Numbered from the stretch's first letter, positions 32,534 to 41,519 are shown. The stretch: DNA of 64,000 nucleotides from Kofleriaceae bacterium (GCA_018058095.1 JAGPCO010000005.1:1-64000); one strand, 5' to 3'. Notes: generated by a model from the sequence alone, not told the origin. A program made the numbers and translations.

Positions 32534-32985
32534 CCCACCGTGAACGACCCGGCCGCGAGGCGGGCACGATCTCGCTCGACCTCGACCTGCACCATTCGCC
32601 GGCCACCGTGTGGCGGGCCCTGACCGAGCCCGCGCTGCTGGCGGAGTGGCTGCTGCCGGTGGTCGAGCGCGAGCTGGCGCTGGCGCCGGGGAGCCAGTTC
32701 ACCTTCCAGGCCCCACCACACGGGGCGTGGGATGGCAGCGTCCGGTGCCGACTGCTCGAGATCGAGCCGCTGCGCCGTCTGCGGTACAGCTGGGTCGTCG
32801 ATGACACCCGCGGGATCGATACCGAGGTGACCTTCGTGCTGGCCGCGACCGAGCACGGGACCCGGCTGTCGATCACTCACTCGGGCTTCAAGCTGCCTGC
32901 GCAGAAGGGGGCGATGGGCGGGACCGAGTACGGCTGGACCATGATGACCGGGCGGCTGGCCGAGCTGCTGGGGCGGGTGTCGTGA
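32530..32985 (+). CDS. SRPBCC/AHSA1-family protein
   Basis: 151 residues. START-like fold of the activator-of-Hsp90-ATPase type: HHSPATVWRALTEPALLAEWLLP near residues 20-42, central RLLEIEPLRRLRYSW and the C-terminal helix GGTEYGWTMMTGRLAEL. These proteins have a hydrophobic cavity for lipids or small ligands; in ArsR-linked pairs the role is undefined. Coupled by ATGA upstream and GTGA downstream. Confidence 0.88.
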   Translation: MTHRERPGREAGTISLDLDLHHSPATVWRALTEPALLAEWLLPVVERELALAPGSQFTFQAPPHGAWDGSVRCRLLEIEPLRRLRYSWVVDDTRGIDTEVTFVLAATEHGTRLSITHSGFKLPAQKGAMGGTEYGWTMMTGRLAELLGRVS

Positions 32986-33344
32986 ACGTCGCGCTGTGGG
33001 TGCTGCAGGGCCTGCTGGCCGCCCATACGGCGATGGGCGCGGTGTGGAAGCTGTCCAACTCGGAGCAAGCCGTGCCGTCGCTGCGGGCGCTCCCTCACGG
33101 GGTGTGGCTGGCGCTCGCGGGGGTGGAGCTGCTGTGCGTGATCGGCCTGCTGGTGCCGGTGGTGGCGCGCAGCCAGATGGCCATCGCGGTCACCGCCGCC
33201 GCGGTGATCGGCGCCGAGATGGTGCTGTTCGGGGTGGTCCACCTGCGCGCCAGCGTCGGCGGGCACGGGCAGCTGGTGTACTGGATGGTCGTGCTGGCCC
33301 TGTGCGCCGCGCTCGTGGCTGGTCGCCTCTCGTCCGGACGATGA
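32982..33344 (+). CDS. DoxX-like small membrane protein
   Basis: 120 residues, four helices (about 1-20, 40-60, 65-85, 95-113). GTG 32982 overlaps the preceding TGA. Arrangement WVLQGLLAAHTAMGAVWKL at the start and the pattern of four short helices resemble DoxX-like (DUF4267/DoxX_2) proteins that commonly follow ArsR and AHSA1 genes. Possibly involved in quinone or thiol redox at the membrane. Confidence 0.75.
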   Translation: MNVALWVLQGLLAAHTAMGAVWKLSNSEQAVPSLRALPHGVWLALAGVELLCVIGLLVPVVARSQMAIAVTAAAVIGAEMVLFGVVHLRASVGGHGQLVYWMVVLALCAALVAGRLSSGR

Positions 33345-33395
33345 GGGGCTCCGTCGTGGCGGCGGGCCCGGGCCGGCCGGCATGAGATCCGACGC

Positions 33396-34346
33396 CTACT
33401 TCTTCTTGGGGAGCTTCCAGTCGCCGGCCTTGAAGCCGTCGTAGTCGATGACCAGGCAAACCGGGGCGTCGGCGGCGTCGAGGGCCCAGTACACGTGGTA
33501 TGGGCCGGGCCGGGCGGTCGCGCACAGGAGGTTGCGACCGCTGGAAGAGTCGACCAGGCGGTCGACGGTGCCGACCGCGACCTGGCTGCCGTCGGCGGGG
33601 CCCAGGTCGGCCGCGCTGATCTGCACCACACCGGCCCGGACCTGCTCGGCGGTGGCGGCGTCCATCAGGGCCAGCGTGTGGCCGGCCAGCTCGATCGCCG
33701 GGGCGTCCTCGGCGGTGCGGGGCGGCTTCTGTCCATCGAAGTGCGCCACCACCCAGCGGGCGATGGGCGGGCGGCCGACGTGCACCACCAGCGCGGCCCA
33801 GCGGATGACGCCGCCGGTGTTGGCCAGGCTCTGCATGACCCGGTATTTGCCGGGGGCGACGGCGCGGGCCAGCGTGCGGCTGCGCTTGCCGCCGGTGGGC
33901 GCGGCCGGATCACCCAGGACGATCCGGCCCGAGGTGATGACCAGCGGGGTGGCGAGGTGGCGCAGCTCGATGCGGGCCGGTCCGAACTGCTCGCCGTAGC
34001 GCAGCAGGCGGCCGACGTCGCGCGCCGGCGTCAGCTCTCCGCCGGGACCGGCCGGGACGACGCGCGGCGCGGGTGGTGCGGCCAGCGGCAGCACCGGCCG
34101 TGGTGGCGGCGGCGGCAGCGATGGGGCCCGCACCGGTCGCACCGGCGCGACGGCGTCCTGGCGCCGTGCTCTGGGCGGGCCGGCCGCCGGTGCCTTGGCC
34201 GGCCTGGCCGCCGACGCCGCCCGCTTCGGCGCCGTCGCTGGCGCCGCCTTCGCCTTCGCCTTCGCCTTCGCCGCCACCTTGACCTTGGCTGGGGCCGCCT
34301 TCGCCTTCGCCTTGGTCACCTTCGCCTTCGGGTTCGCCTTGGCCAT
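33396..34346 (-). CDS. Histone H1-like Lys/Ala/Pro tail fused to DUF4241-like domain
   Basis: 316 residues from ATG 34346 (TACGCT box eight bases upstream). Residues 1-95 are a very basic KAKAKA/KVK repeat and then a Pro/Arg-rich stretch, like histone H1-type proteins of Myxococcota that bind DNA. Residues about 110-316 form a globular domain with PGKYRVMQSLAN, GPYHVYWALDAADAPVCLVIDYDGF, matching DUF4241. The combination suggests a nucleoid- or nucleic-acid-tethered DUF4241 protein; enzyme function of that family is unknown. Convergent with the DoxX gene. Confidence 0.7.
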   Translation of the reverse strand: MAKANPKAKVTKAKAKAAPAKVKVAAKAKAKAKAAPATAPKRAASAARPAKAPAAGPPRARRQDAVAPVRPVRAPSLPPPPPRPVLPLAAPPAPRVVPAGPGGELTPARDVGRLLRYGEQFGPARIELRHLATPLVITSGRIVLGDPAAPTGGKRSRTLARAVAPGKYRVMQSLANTGGVIRWAALVVHVGRPPIARWVVAHFDGQKPPRTAEDAPAIELAGHTLALMDAATAEQVRAGVVQISAADLGPADGSQVAVGTVDRLVDSSSGRNLLCATARPGPYHVYWALDAADAPVCLVIDYDGFKAGDWKLPKKK

Positions 34347-34430
34347 CGGCCGGCAGCGTAGCATCGCCCGGCGCGGCGCCGGGTTCTGCCACGCACCTCC
34401 ACGTCGCCCGGCGCCCTCGCGCCCGCACGT

Positions 34431-34446
34431 GTGAACCTCGGTTCAC
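34431..34446. promoter_or_regulatory. Palindromic operator-like site
   Basis: GTGAACC-TC-GGTTCAC, perfect 7-base arms, 59 bases before the barrel gene start and 85 bases upstream of the divergent H1-like gene. Shape and position suit a regulator of the divergent pair; no regulator gene is adjacent. Confidence 0.5.
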
Positions 34447-34504
34447 GTCTTCGTCAACCGTGGGGAACACGGCGCCCGGCACGGCCCTTGCTGCGGTGCC
34501 GGGC

Positions 34505-35221
34505 ATGCGTCACCTCCGCTCCACCGTCATCCTGTCCGCGCTCGCTCCCGCCGCTCTCGTCCCCGCCGCCCACGCCGACGAGGCCCCGGCCGCGCTCGGC
34601 GCCGCCCGCACCAGCACCAGCACCTCCCCGTACAGCTTCGGCGGGCGGATCGGCGGCTGGGGCTTCCACCGCAGCGCCAGCGCCGGCGCCGACGACCGGC
34701 GCAACGACTGGGACGAGTGCCGCATGAACGGGGTCGGCGTGTTCGCCGAGCGCGTCCTGCGCGGTCCTGCCTACCTCCAGGTCGGGCTCGATGCGTACTT
34801 CAGCGAGACGTTCCCGATGCGGCCGCCCCCCGAGAGCGACCTCCCCATCAATCGGGTGTCGGGGCTGCTGTCCGTCGGCGCCGGGTTGCGCACCCAGCTG
34901 GCGTCCCGCCTGACCGGGCACGCCGAGCTCGGCGTCGGCGTCGAGCTGACCCGGGTGTCGGTGCCGTACGGCGACACCCACATCGACGATCAGCTGGCGA
35001 TCCCCGAGGCCTTCGTCGGCCTCGGCGGCGACGTGCGGGTCGGCCGCGGCCTGTACCTGGGCGCGACGCTGCGGGTCCATGCCATGGGCAACTTCGAGTA
35101 CGACCCGGCCCTGCTCGAGATGCAGCCAGGGTGGACCTCGCCGCCAGCGGCCGAGGTGGTGTTCGATCCCTCGCTCGACGTCGCCGCCCAGGGCCAGTTC
35201 TTCGTCCGCCGCGACCTGTGA
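34505..35221 (+). CDS. Outer-membrane beta-barrel-like protein
   Basis: 238 residues. Sec signal MRHLRSTVILSALAPAALVPAAHA-DE. The mature chain alternates polar and hydrophobic residues in strands such as VGVFAERVLRGPAYLQVGLDAYF, GLLSVGAGLRTQLAS, HAELGVGVELTRVSV, FVGLGGDVRVGRGLYLGATLRVH, and ends in FFVRRDL. This fits an eight- or ten-stranded barrel of about 24 kDa. No named family. Stand-alone, with the palindrome upstream. Confidence 0.7.
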   Translation: MRHLRSTVILSALAPAALVPAAHADEAPAALGAARTSTSTSPYSFGGRIGGWGFHRSASAGADDRRNDWDECRMNGVGVFAERVLRGPAYLQVGLDAYFSETFPMRPPPESDLPINRVSGLLSVGAGLRTQLASRLTGHAELGVGVELTRVSVPYGDTHIDDQLAIPEAFVGLGGDVRVGRGLYLGATLRVHAMGNFEYDPALLEMQPGWTSPPAAEVVFDPSLDVAAQGQFFVRRDL

Positions 35222-35269
35222 CCGCTTGCGGCGCCGGCCGGCGGTGGTAGCGTCGACGGCGGAGGCGTC

Positions 35270-36265
35270 ATGCAGACCAGATCGACCCGGTCAGGGATCC
35301 CGACGGTGACGGTGGTGCTGGGGATCGCGTGTGTGGTCCCGTTCGTGCTGGCGGCGCTCGACGATCGGCACGGCGCGGGCGCCTCGCCCGACGACGAGGC
35401 CTACGTCGGCTCGCGCTACGCGGCCGAGCGGGCGGCGCGGGCCGAGCTCGAGCGCGCCGAGGCCGAGGCCGAGGCCGAGGCGGCCGCGGCGGAGGAGGCG
35501 CAGCCCACGCTGGCCGCCGACGTGGTGGTGACCGAGCTGCTGTCGCCGGCCCGGGCCGTGCCCGGGGAGGTGTTCCGTGCGGTGCAGCTGGGCGGCAGCA
35601 GCGGCGAGTTCCTGCCCGAGGCGGCGCGGGTGCGGGTCGACCAGTTCCGGACCCGGACCGGCGCCAGCGTCGAGTACGACTTCGACGAGTGGACCCTGCA
35701 CGGCATCACGGTGACCGCCGCGGCCGACGACGCCGCGGTCGCCGCGGCCGTGACCCAGCTGTGGAGCGAGCCGACCATGGTCGGCAGCCGCCAGGTCTGG
35801 CTCGGCGAGATGATCCACGGCCGCTTCGGCGCCCGCGCCAGCCTGGAGGCGCGCTTCGACGAGGTCACCTTCGTGTTCGACCGCTACCTGCCGGTCGACG
35901 CGCTGCTGGCCGATCCGACCAGTCCGTTGCCGATCCTGGGCCAGCCGATCGATGGCCTCGGCGCCGCGCTCGGGGTGGCGCTGCACGGCGAGGAGGGCCG
36001 CTACTTCGCCCGGCTGCCTGGCCTGGGCACCGACGGCGCCGAGTGCAAGCTGGACGTCGCCGCCAACCTGAAGACCCGACGCGCGCGCGAGTACCTGCTC
36101 GGGTGCGATCTGCCGACGGCGGCGGCCCTGCGCGACGCCCTGGTCGAGCGCTGGGGCCAGCCCACGGTCGACGCCGACTCGGGCGACCTGCGCTGGCGCA
36201 CCGGCAAGGTGACCCGCGTCTTCACGCTGACCGACGACGGCTTCGTCCTCACGGTGTCGTCGTGA
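35270..36265 (+). CDS. Membrane-anchored protein of unknown function
   Basis: 331 residues preceded by GGAGG-like sequence (35262-35266). One N-terminal membrane helix (12-30), a short Glu/Ala coiled coil built of AEAEAEAE (about 57-78), and a periplasmic domain with one Cys pair (AECKLDVAAN, LLGCDLPT). No family recognised. Its stop overlaps the universal-stress-protein start (GTGA), so the two are co-expressed. Confidence 0.7.
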   Translation: MQTRSTRSGIPTVTVVLGIACVVPFVLAALDDRHGAGASPDDEAYVGSRYAAERAARAELERAEAEAEAEAAAAEEAQPTLAADVVVTELLSPARAVPGEVFRAVQLGGSSGEFLPEAARVRVDQFRTRTGASVEYDFDEWTLHGITVTAAADDAAVAAAVTQLWSEPTMVGSRQVWLGEMIHGRFGARASLEARFDEVTFVFDRYLPVDALLADPTSPLPILGQPIDGLGAALGVALHGEEGRYFARLPGLGTDGAECKLDVAANLKTRRAREYLLGCDLPTAAALRDALVERWGQPTVDADSGDLRWRTGKVTRVFTLTDDGFVLTVSS

Positions 36266-37170
36266 CCGCGCGTGGGCCGATCCTGGTCGCGACCGACTTC
36301 TCGCCGGCGGCCGACCTCGCGCTCGACCGCGCCATCGCCCTGGCCCGCGAGCACCAGGCCGAGGTGGTGCTGGCCTACGGCGAGGCCTTCGTCGACCGCA
36401 GCCCGATCGGCGACGAGGGCGCGGTGATGAGCGAGCTGGGCGCGCTGGCCGAGTCGCTGCGCGCCGACGAGCGGCGCGAGCTCGAGGCCCGGCTGGCCCG
36501 GGTCGGCGCCGCCGGCGTGACCGGCCGGGTCCTCGCCCGCGAGGGCGCGCCGGGCGAGCTGGTGCCGGCGCTGGCGGCCGAGCTGGGGGCGTGGCTGGTG
36601 GTGATCGGCACCCATGGCCGGACCGGGATCACCCGCTTCCTGCTCGGCAGCGTGGCCGAGCTGGTGGTGCGACGGACCGCGTGTGACGTCCTGGTGGTGC
36701 GGGCCAGCGCCGCCCCGGCGAGCGGCGCGTTCCGCGAGCTCGTCGTCGCCACCGACTTCTCGGCCCCGGCCGAAGCGGCGCTGCGGGCGGCCGTGGCCCT
36801 GGCCGTCCCCGGGGCCCGGGTCCGCCTGGTCCACAGCTGGCAGTACCCGGTCGGGGCGTGGGGCCTCAACCTGCTCGGCGAGCACAGCCGCGCCGCCAGC
36901 ACGGTGCGTGAGGCGATCACCAGCACCGCCCAGGCCAACCTCGACCGCCTGGTGGCGGCCCACCAGAAGGACGGCGTCACCGTCGAGGGCCTGCTGGTCG
37001 AGGGCCCGGCCGCGTCGGCGGTGACCGACCTGGCCGAGCGCGAGCAGGTCGATCTCATCGCCATCGCCACCCACGGCCACCGCGGGGTCGAGCGCTGGCT
37101 GCTCGGCAGCGTGGCCGAGGCCACGGTCCGGCACGCGCCGTGTTCGGTCCTCGTCGTCCACGCCCACTGA
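36262..37170 (+). CDS. Tandem universal stress protein (two UspA domains)
   Basis: 302 residues from GTG 36262. Two Usp folds: about 1-145 (ILVATDFSPAADLALDRAIALA..VVIGTHGRTGITRFLLGSVAELVVRRTACDVLVVR) and 150-302 (LVVATDFSAPAEAALRAA..IAIATHGHRGVERWLLGSVAEATVRHAPCSVLVVH). Both carry the ATP-binding motif G-x2-G-x9-G-S, so nucleotide-binding type. Such tandem Usps buffer stress and long starvation. Coupled to the anchored protein upstream. Confidence 0.93.
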   Translation: MTARGPILVATDFSPAADLALDRAIALAREHQAEVVLAYGEAFVDRSPIGDEGAVMSELGALAESLRADERRELEARLARVGAAGVTGRVLAREGAPGELVPALAAELGAWLVVIGTHGRTGITRFLLGSVAELVVRRTACDVLVVRASAAPASGAFRELVVATDFSAPAEAALRAAVALAVPGARVRLVHSWQYPVGAWGLNLLGEHSRAASTVREAITSTAQANLDRLVAAHQKDGVTVEGLLVEGPAASAVTDLAEREQVDLIAIATHGHRGVERWLLGSVAEATVRHAPCSVLVVHAH

Positions 37171-37201
37171 GGCCGCACGGCCCCGCTCCCGCGCGGCGTG
37201 T

Positions 37202-38359
37202 TCAGTCGTCGAGCAGGCCGGCGCGGACGAACGCGTCGAACCCGGGGAAGTGCTGCTCGGGCTGGTCCGCCCAGTCGGGCCACAGCAGCACCGGGGCCTC
37301 GCCGGCGGCGTCGGCCGCGGCCAGATCGAAGTAGTAGTAGTCGCCGCTGTACTCGTCGGCGAACGGCAGCAGCTTGCCTGGCCCGACTCGCGGGTCGTGC
37401 CGCAGCGCCAGCTGGTAGTGCTCGCGCAGGTCGTGCAGGTGGGCGTGGGCGCCGTCGACCGCGTACACGCGCGCGAAGCGGTACTCGCCGGCGCCGAGCG
37501 AGGTCATGAAGGCGCGGTAGCTGGGCGGCAGGCGCACGCCCAGCTCGGCCTCCAGCGCGTCGAGCGCGGCCGGCGGGCAGGGCCCGGCCGGGTGTGACTC
37601 CGGGTCGGCCCGGACCTGGTCGAGCAGGGCGCCCAGGTCGGGCCCGGCCGCGGCTGGGTCGGCCTCGGCCACGTCGCCGCTGCGGCGGCGCTCGGCCATG
37701 GTGGCGATGGCCGCGCGCCACTCCAGCATGCCCTCGGCCGCCATGCGGAACAGGCGGTAGATCGGGCTCTCGCGCGGCGCCGTGCTGGCGTCGGCCGCCG
37801 GCGCGGTGTCGGGCAGCTCGAGCTCGAGCGTGACCACGCCGCCGTCGGCCGACCGGGTGTGGTGTTCGACCAGGCCGGTCAGCAGGTCGATCATCGAGGT
37901 GTTCTCGGCCAGCACCTCGCACCGGAACCGGCGCACGCCGCGTTCGCGCGCCGCCGCCATCAGGCGCATGAGGAGCAGCGTGCCCAGGCCCTGGCCGTGC
38001 AGCTCGTCGAGCACCGCCACCGCCGCCTCGGCGACGGCCGGGTCGTCGGCCAGCCGGATGAAGCGGGCCACGCCCAGGCCCTCGGGGCCGTCGGCGCCGG
38101 TCGGCACCCGCTCGGCGCCGATCGCCAGGTGGCGCTCGCCGTCGAGCTCGGTCAGGTACGACAGCTCGCGCTCGGTCAGGTGGTCCTTGGGCGCGAAGAA
38201 CCGCAGGTAGCGGCTCTCCGGCGACAGGCGCGCGAAGCCCTTGCGGACCAGCTCCTTGTCGCTCGCCCGCACCAGGCGCAGCTGCACCGGCGTGCCGTCG
38301 CGCAACCGCGCCAGCTCGGCGTAGTCGGCGTCGAAGTAGCGCTGCACCAGGAACCTCAT
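37202..38359 (-). CDS. GNAT acetyltransferase fused to SMI1/KNR4 (SUKH) domain
   Basis: 385 residues. GNAT domain about 20-190 with the acetyl-CoA loop motif A as ELHGQGLGTLLLMRLM (R/Q-x-x-G-x-G/A), an arrangement typical of Pat-type lysine acetyltransferases (start VQLRLVRASDKELVRKGFARLSPESRYLRFF). A linker holds charged helix, then the SMI1/KNR4 module at about 265-385 (LDALEAELGVRLPPSYRAFMTSLGAGEYRF). SUKH domains are known as immunity proteins of polymorphic toxins and as scaffold modules; here a targeting or sensing role for the acetyltransferase is possible. I do not know this fusion from described systems. Confidence 0.82.
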   Translation of the reverse strand: MRFLVQRYFDADYAELARLRDGTPVQLRLVRASDKELVRKGFARLSPESRYLRFFAPKDHLTERELSYLTELDGERHLAIGAERVPTGADGPEGLGVARFIRLADDPAVAEAAVAVLDELHGQGLGTLLLMRLMAAARERGVRRFRCEVLAENTSMIDLLTGLVEHHTRSADGGVVTLELELPDTAPAADASTAPRESPIYRLFRMAAEGMLEWRAAIATMAERRRSGDVAEADPAAAGPDLGALLDQVRADPESHPAGPCPPAALDALEAELGVRLPPSYRAFMTSLGAGEYRFARVYAVDGAHAHLHDLREHYQLALRHDPRVGPGKLLPFADEYSGDYYYFDLAAADAAGEAPVLLWPDWADQPEQHFPGFDAFVRAGLLDD

Positions 38360-38399
38360 CGACGCGTCCGGCCACGCCGCCCGACGCGTCAGGAAGCGA

Positions 38400-38810
38400 T
38401 CAGCCCTCGCCGGGCTCGAGCGTGAGCGCCGCCAGCTTGTTCTCCTCCTTGGCGGCGTCGTCGGCGCCGGGCAGCGCCTTCTTCTGCTCGGTGATGTTGG
38501 GCCAGGCCGCGGCCCCGGCGGCCTGGGCCTTGAGCGGGCCCGGCCAGTTGCCGGTGTCGAGCTCGCCGGCCTTCTTCACGCCGGTCACCAGCGCGTTGAT
38601 GTCCTTGTACATGGCCCACTTCGCGGGGAGCTCGCTCTCCTCGAAGATGGCGGTGGTCGGGCACTCCGGCTCACACGCCCCGCAGTCGATACACTCGTCG
38701 GGGTTGATGGCGAGGGAGTTCTTGCCCTCGTAGAAGCAGTCGACCGGGCACACCGCGACGCAGTCGGTGTACTTGCACTTCACGCACGGATCGGCAACGA
38801 CGTACGCCAT
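38400..38810 (-). CDS. fdxA: 7Fe/8Fe ferredoxin FdxA-type
   Basis: 136 residues. The first 60 match Fdx[21 protein letters not shown] then [28 protein letters not shown]. Cluster ligands C9, C17, C21, C25 and C40, C43, C46, C50 are present, C12 extra. C-terminal 75 residues are longer than usual (FdxA about 107) and Ala/Lys-rich. GGAG precedes ATG 38810 at the right distance. Carries electrons for redox enzymes in the cytoplasm. Two adjacent palindromes at 38867-38897 may be its operators. Confidence 0.92.
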   Translation of the reverse strand: MAYVVADPCVKCKYTDCVAVCPVDCFYEGKNSLAINPDECIDCGACEPECPTTAIFEESELPAKWAMYKDINALVTGVKKAGELDTGNWPGPLKAQAAGAAAWPNITEQKKALPGADDAAKEENKLAALTLEPGEG

Positions 38811-38866
38811 GACTCTCTCTCCTGGCCTGACCGCCCTGCTTCGCGGCGGAAATCTCGTCGCGATAT

Positions 38867-38897
38867 CCAGGGAGTAGCCCTGGCAGGGATAGCCCTG
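38867..38897. promoter_or_regulatory. Paired palindromes upstream of fdxA
   Basis: CCAGGG-AGTAG-CCCTGG (38867-38883) directly followed by CAGGG-ATAG-CCCTG (38884-38897). Two near-identical inverted repeats in tandem, 57-87 bases before the fdxA start, resemble a double binding site for a dimeric regulator. Confidence 0.5.
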
Positions 38898-38989
38898 TGT
38901 GTAGGAGAAAACGCCGGCGATTTCCAGTCGGGCGCCGGAGAATCGCGGCGGCTTGGCGATCGGCCTGGGTTGGGGCAGAGTCGCGGCCG

Positions 38990-39457
38990 ATGTTGCGCCT
39001 TGTCCTGTCGTGGTCGCTGCCGCCGCTCCTGCTGCTGGGGGCGTGCCAGCAAGGCTCGCCGCCGGCGCCGGCCGCCAGCGCGGCGTCTGCGCCGGGCCGG
39101 GTCGCGGCCGCGGCCGGCGCGCCGACCCCCACGCCGGCGGGGGCGGCCGCCGCACCTCCGACCGCGTCGGCCGCGGCCGCGCCCGTGGCCGTGCCGCCCG
39201 GCGGTGACGGCTACGCCGGTGACGTCGATCGCATCTGCAACGTGCTCGAGTACTCCGGCGCGCTCACCAACCCCGAGGTCAGCCCGATCTTCGCCACCGC
39301 GCAGTGGCTCGGCCAGGCCCTGCAGACCGAGCAGGGCCGGCAGTTCCTGGCCCGGGTCCAGCCTCTCACCGGCGCCGCCAAGGCCGACGCCCTCGACGAC
39401 GAGGCGCGCCGGGTCGGGCTCACCAGCTGCCCGCTGGCCGACGCCTGGCGGCGCTGA
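38990..39457 (+). CDS. Small Cys-containing lipoprotein
   Basis: 155 residues; signal [19 protein letters not shown] with Cys19 as lipid site. A long Ala/Pro tether (20-70) leads to an 80-residue helical domain with two Cys ([10 protein letters not shown] and [10 protein letters not shown]) and the motif [10 protein letters not shown]. No family recognised. Transcribed divergently from fdxA; 180 bases separate the starts. Confidence 0.72.
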   Translation: MLRLVLSWSLPPLLLLGACQQGSPPAPAASAASAPGRVAAAAGAPTPTPAGAAAAPPTASAAAAPVAVPPGGDGYAGDVDRICNVLEYSGALTNPEVSPIFATAQWLGQALQTEQGRQFLARVQPLTGAAKADALDDEARRVGLTSCPLADAWRR

Positions 39458-39513
39458 CCTCGGGCGCGTACACCTGCATTGACCCCACCCGCGGTTGGCG
39501 GGACCATGTGGCC

Positions 39514-40356
39514 ATGGTGCCCTCCTGGAGGTGGCGGATCGCCGGCGCGGCCGCCGTGGGTGTCGGGTTGGTGGCCGGCTGCACGGTCGAGAAGGTCACG
39601 TTCGGCGGCGCGGTCGACGCCGTCGTGCAGCCGGGCGCCGACGCGCCGTTCGGCGACCTCGACGGTGACGGCGTGGAGGGGGCGGCGGACAACTGCCCGC
39701 TGGTGGGCAACCCCGGGCAGTTCGACGAGGACGCCGACGGCCTCGGCAACGAGTGCGACAACTGCCCGTACATCACCAACGCCGACCAGGCCGACGTCGA
39801 TCTGGACGGCGTTGGCGACCCGTGCGACCGCTCGGCCTCCACCGCCGAGCGGTTGGTCTTCTTCGACGGCTTCGACACCGATCGCCCGGAGTGGACGCTG
39901 ACGGGGTTCACTCGTGAGGGCGGCCTGCTGGTGGGGCGCCTGATGACGACCCACGCGGTCGTCACCCTCCCGTCCGGGACCACGACGACCGCCGCGGTGA
40001 CCCGCCTGCGCTCGTACTCGCCCGGCAACCTGGGCATGCTCAGCGGCGGGGTCTACCTCGGCAGCTACCCGGCCAACCATCTCCGCTGCGGCATCGAACC
40101 CAGCGGCGGCTTGCCGCAGCTGGGCATGGTGCTGGTCGAGGCCGGGCAGGTCGTGCGTTCCGACGTCACCCCGATCGGCTCGCTCAACCTGCCGGTCGAT
40201 CTCGAGCTGTGGGTCGGGCGTTGCACCTACCGGTCCGCCGGTATGGAGAGCATCATCACCTCCACCCTGACCGGCGCGGTGCCCGGCAACGCTGGCTTCA
40301 CCACGACCGAGCTGGGGACGGAGCTGGAGTACTTCGCGGTGTACGGCCCGCACTGA
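39514..40356 (+). CDS. Thrombospondin type-3 repeat lipoprotein
   Basis: 280 residues from ATG 39514. Lipobox VAGC near residue 22. Two Ca-binding thrombospondin type-3 repeats: [17 protein letters not shown] (about 45-61) and [19 protein letters not shown], with a third [12 protein letters not shown]. Then a beta-sandwich (about 108-280, [14 protein letters not shown]..) resembling a lectin-like fold. Calcium-dependent surface protein, typical of myxobacteria. Confidence 0.8.
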   Translation: MVPSWRWRIAGAAAVGVGLVAGCTVEKVTFGGAVDAVVQPGADAPFGDLDGDGVEGAADNCPLVGNPGQFDEDADGLGNECDNCPYITNADQADVDLDGVGDPCDRSASTAERLVFFDGFDTDRPEWTLTGFTREGGLLVGRLMTTHAVVTLPSGTTTTAAVTRLRSYSPGNLGMLSGGVYLGSYPANHLRCGIEPSGGLPQLGMVLVEAGQVVRSDVTPIGSLNLPVDLELWVGRCTYRSAGMESIITSTLTGAVPGNAGFTTTELGTELEYFAVYGPH

Positions 40357-40410
40357 GCCGTCGGCGTTTCGCACCAGGTAGGTCGAGCCGCCGCGCCGCG
40401 CCAGGTGGGT

Positions 40411-41001
40411 TCACGTGCATCCGACGACGACGGTGCTGCCGAGCAGGGCGCGGTGGTAGGCCGGGTCGCGCGCGGCGATGGCGCGCAGGGTGGTGGCGGC
40501 GGCCTCGCAACGCAGGCCGAGCACCTGGCTGCGCACCTGCTTGGCCAGCTGCAGCGTGACCGCGTCGGTCGCCACCTCGGGCAACGGCCGCAGCAGCGAC
40601 GGAGGTGGGGCCGGCGCCGGCGGCGCGGCCGCGGCCGGGGCGGTCGCCTGCGGGCCGGTCACCTGCCCGGGCAGCGGCGCCAGCGCCGGCGCGTCGTCGA
40701 GCGTCGGTGTCGCCAGCGCGCCGATGGCCAGCGCCCCGCCGGCGATGAGCGCGCCGTAGCCGAGCAGGCAGCCCCCCAGCAGGCAGCCGAGGGTGTTGAG
40801 GTCGCGCTCGGTGCTGCCCTCCTTGCCGCCGCTCAGATCGGCCAGGACGAGGCCGCCGGCGAGGGCCAGGCCGACGCCGCTGGCGACGGCGACGGTCTTG
40901 CCGGTGCGCGTGGTGGCGCAGCCGGGTGCGAGCAGCGCGGCGATGAGGCTGAGGGCCACGAGCGGGCGAAGTGGGGTGTGCCGGTGGGTGGAGTCGATCA
41001 T
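40411..41001 (-). CDS. Lipoprotein A of a related pair
   Basis: 196 residues. ATG 41001 preferred (AGGAA ten bases upstream) over ATG 41049, which would overlap the preceding stop. Lipobox LAPGC at about Cys27, then a hydrophobic segment (SGVGLALAGGLVLADL) and a second one with CLLGGCLLGYG. The C-terminal 60 residues (LAKQVRSQVLGLRCEAAATTLRAIAARDPAYHRALL) match in pattern the end of its upstream neighbour, so the two are paralogues. Function unknown; both sit in one leftward operon. Confidence 0.7.
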   Translation of the reverse strand: MIDSTHRHTPLRPLVALSLIAALLAPGCATTRTGKTVAVASGVGLALAGGLVLADLSGGKEGSTERDLNTLGCLLGGCLLGYGALIAGGALAIGALATPTLDDAPALAPLPGQVTGPQATAPAAAAPPAPAPPPSLLRPLPEVATDAVTLQLAKQVRSQVLGLRCEAAATTLRAIAARDPAYHRALLGSTVVVGCT

Positions 41002-41045
41002 GGCGAGTTCCTGGGGAGGCGGGGAGGTGGGTGGTGTCGACAGGT

Positions 41046-41486
41046 TCATCGCACAGCCTGGCGGCACGTCTGGACCGCCGGGTCGAGCTCGAGGCTGACG
41101 GCGTAGGCGTGGTCCTTCGAGTCGATCGAACGCAGGGTCATCAGCGCGGCGTCGCACCGCCCGGACCGGATCAGCGCGCGCACCTGCAGGGCCGAACGCA
41201 GGGTCTCGGGCGAGGTGGCCTCGACCGGCAGCATCACGGTCGCGGCCACCGGCCCGCCTGGCTGGCCCGGCAGCGGCTCGGTGCGCGGCTGCGACAGGCC
41301 TCGCCATGCCAGGTAACCCGCGGTGCCGATCGCGGTGGTGATCACAAGGGTGGCGATCACGTCGCCGCTGTCGGGGGGGACCAGGGTGTTGTCGACTGGG
41401 GAGACCGAAATACAGCCGGTCAGGGTGGAGACGGACAGGATCAGGGCGAGCAGGCGAGGCGAAGTGGCAGAGGCGAAGGTCGTCAT
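41046..41486 (-). CDS. Lipoprotein B of a related pair
   Basis: 146 residues from ATG 41486. Lipobox LTGC near Cys23, one hydrophobic helix (DVIATLVITTAIGTAGYLAW). C-terminal segment ALQVRALIRSGRCDAALMTLRSIDSKDHAY aligns with the matching part of the downstream paralogue, including the lone Cys and a terminal Cys. Upstream lies the 15-base motif shared with position 57799. Confidence 0.7.
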   Translation of the reverse strand: MTTFASATSPRLLALILSVSTLTGCISVSPVDNTLVPPDSGDVIATLVITTAIGTAGYLAWRGLSQPRTEPLPGQPGGPVAATVMLPVEATSPETLRSALQVRALIRSGRCDAALMTLRSIDSKDHAYAVSLELDPAVQTCRQAVR

Positions 41487-41519
41487 GATGGACCCACCAA
41501 TGAGCACACCCCGTGCCAC

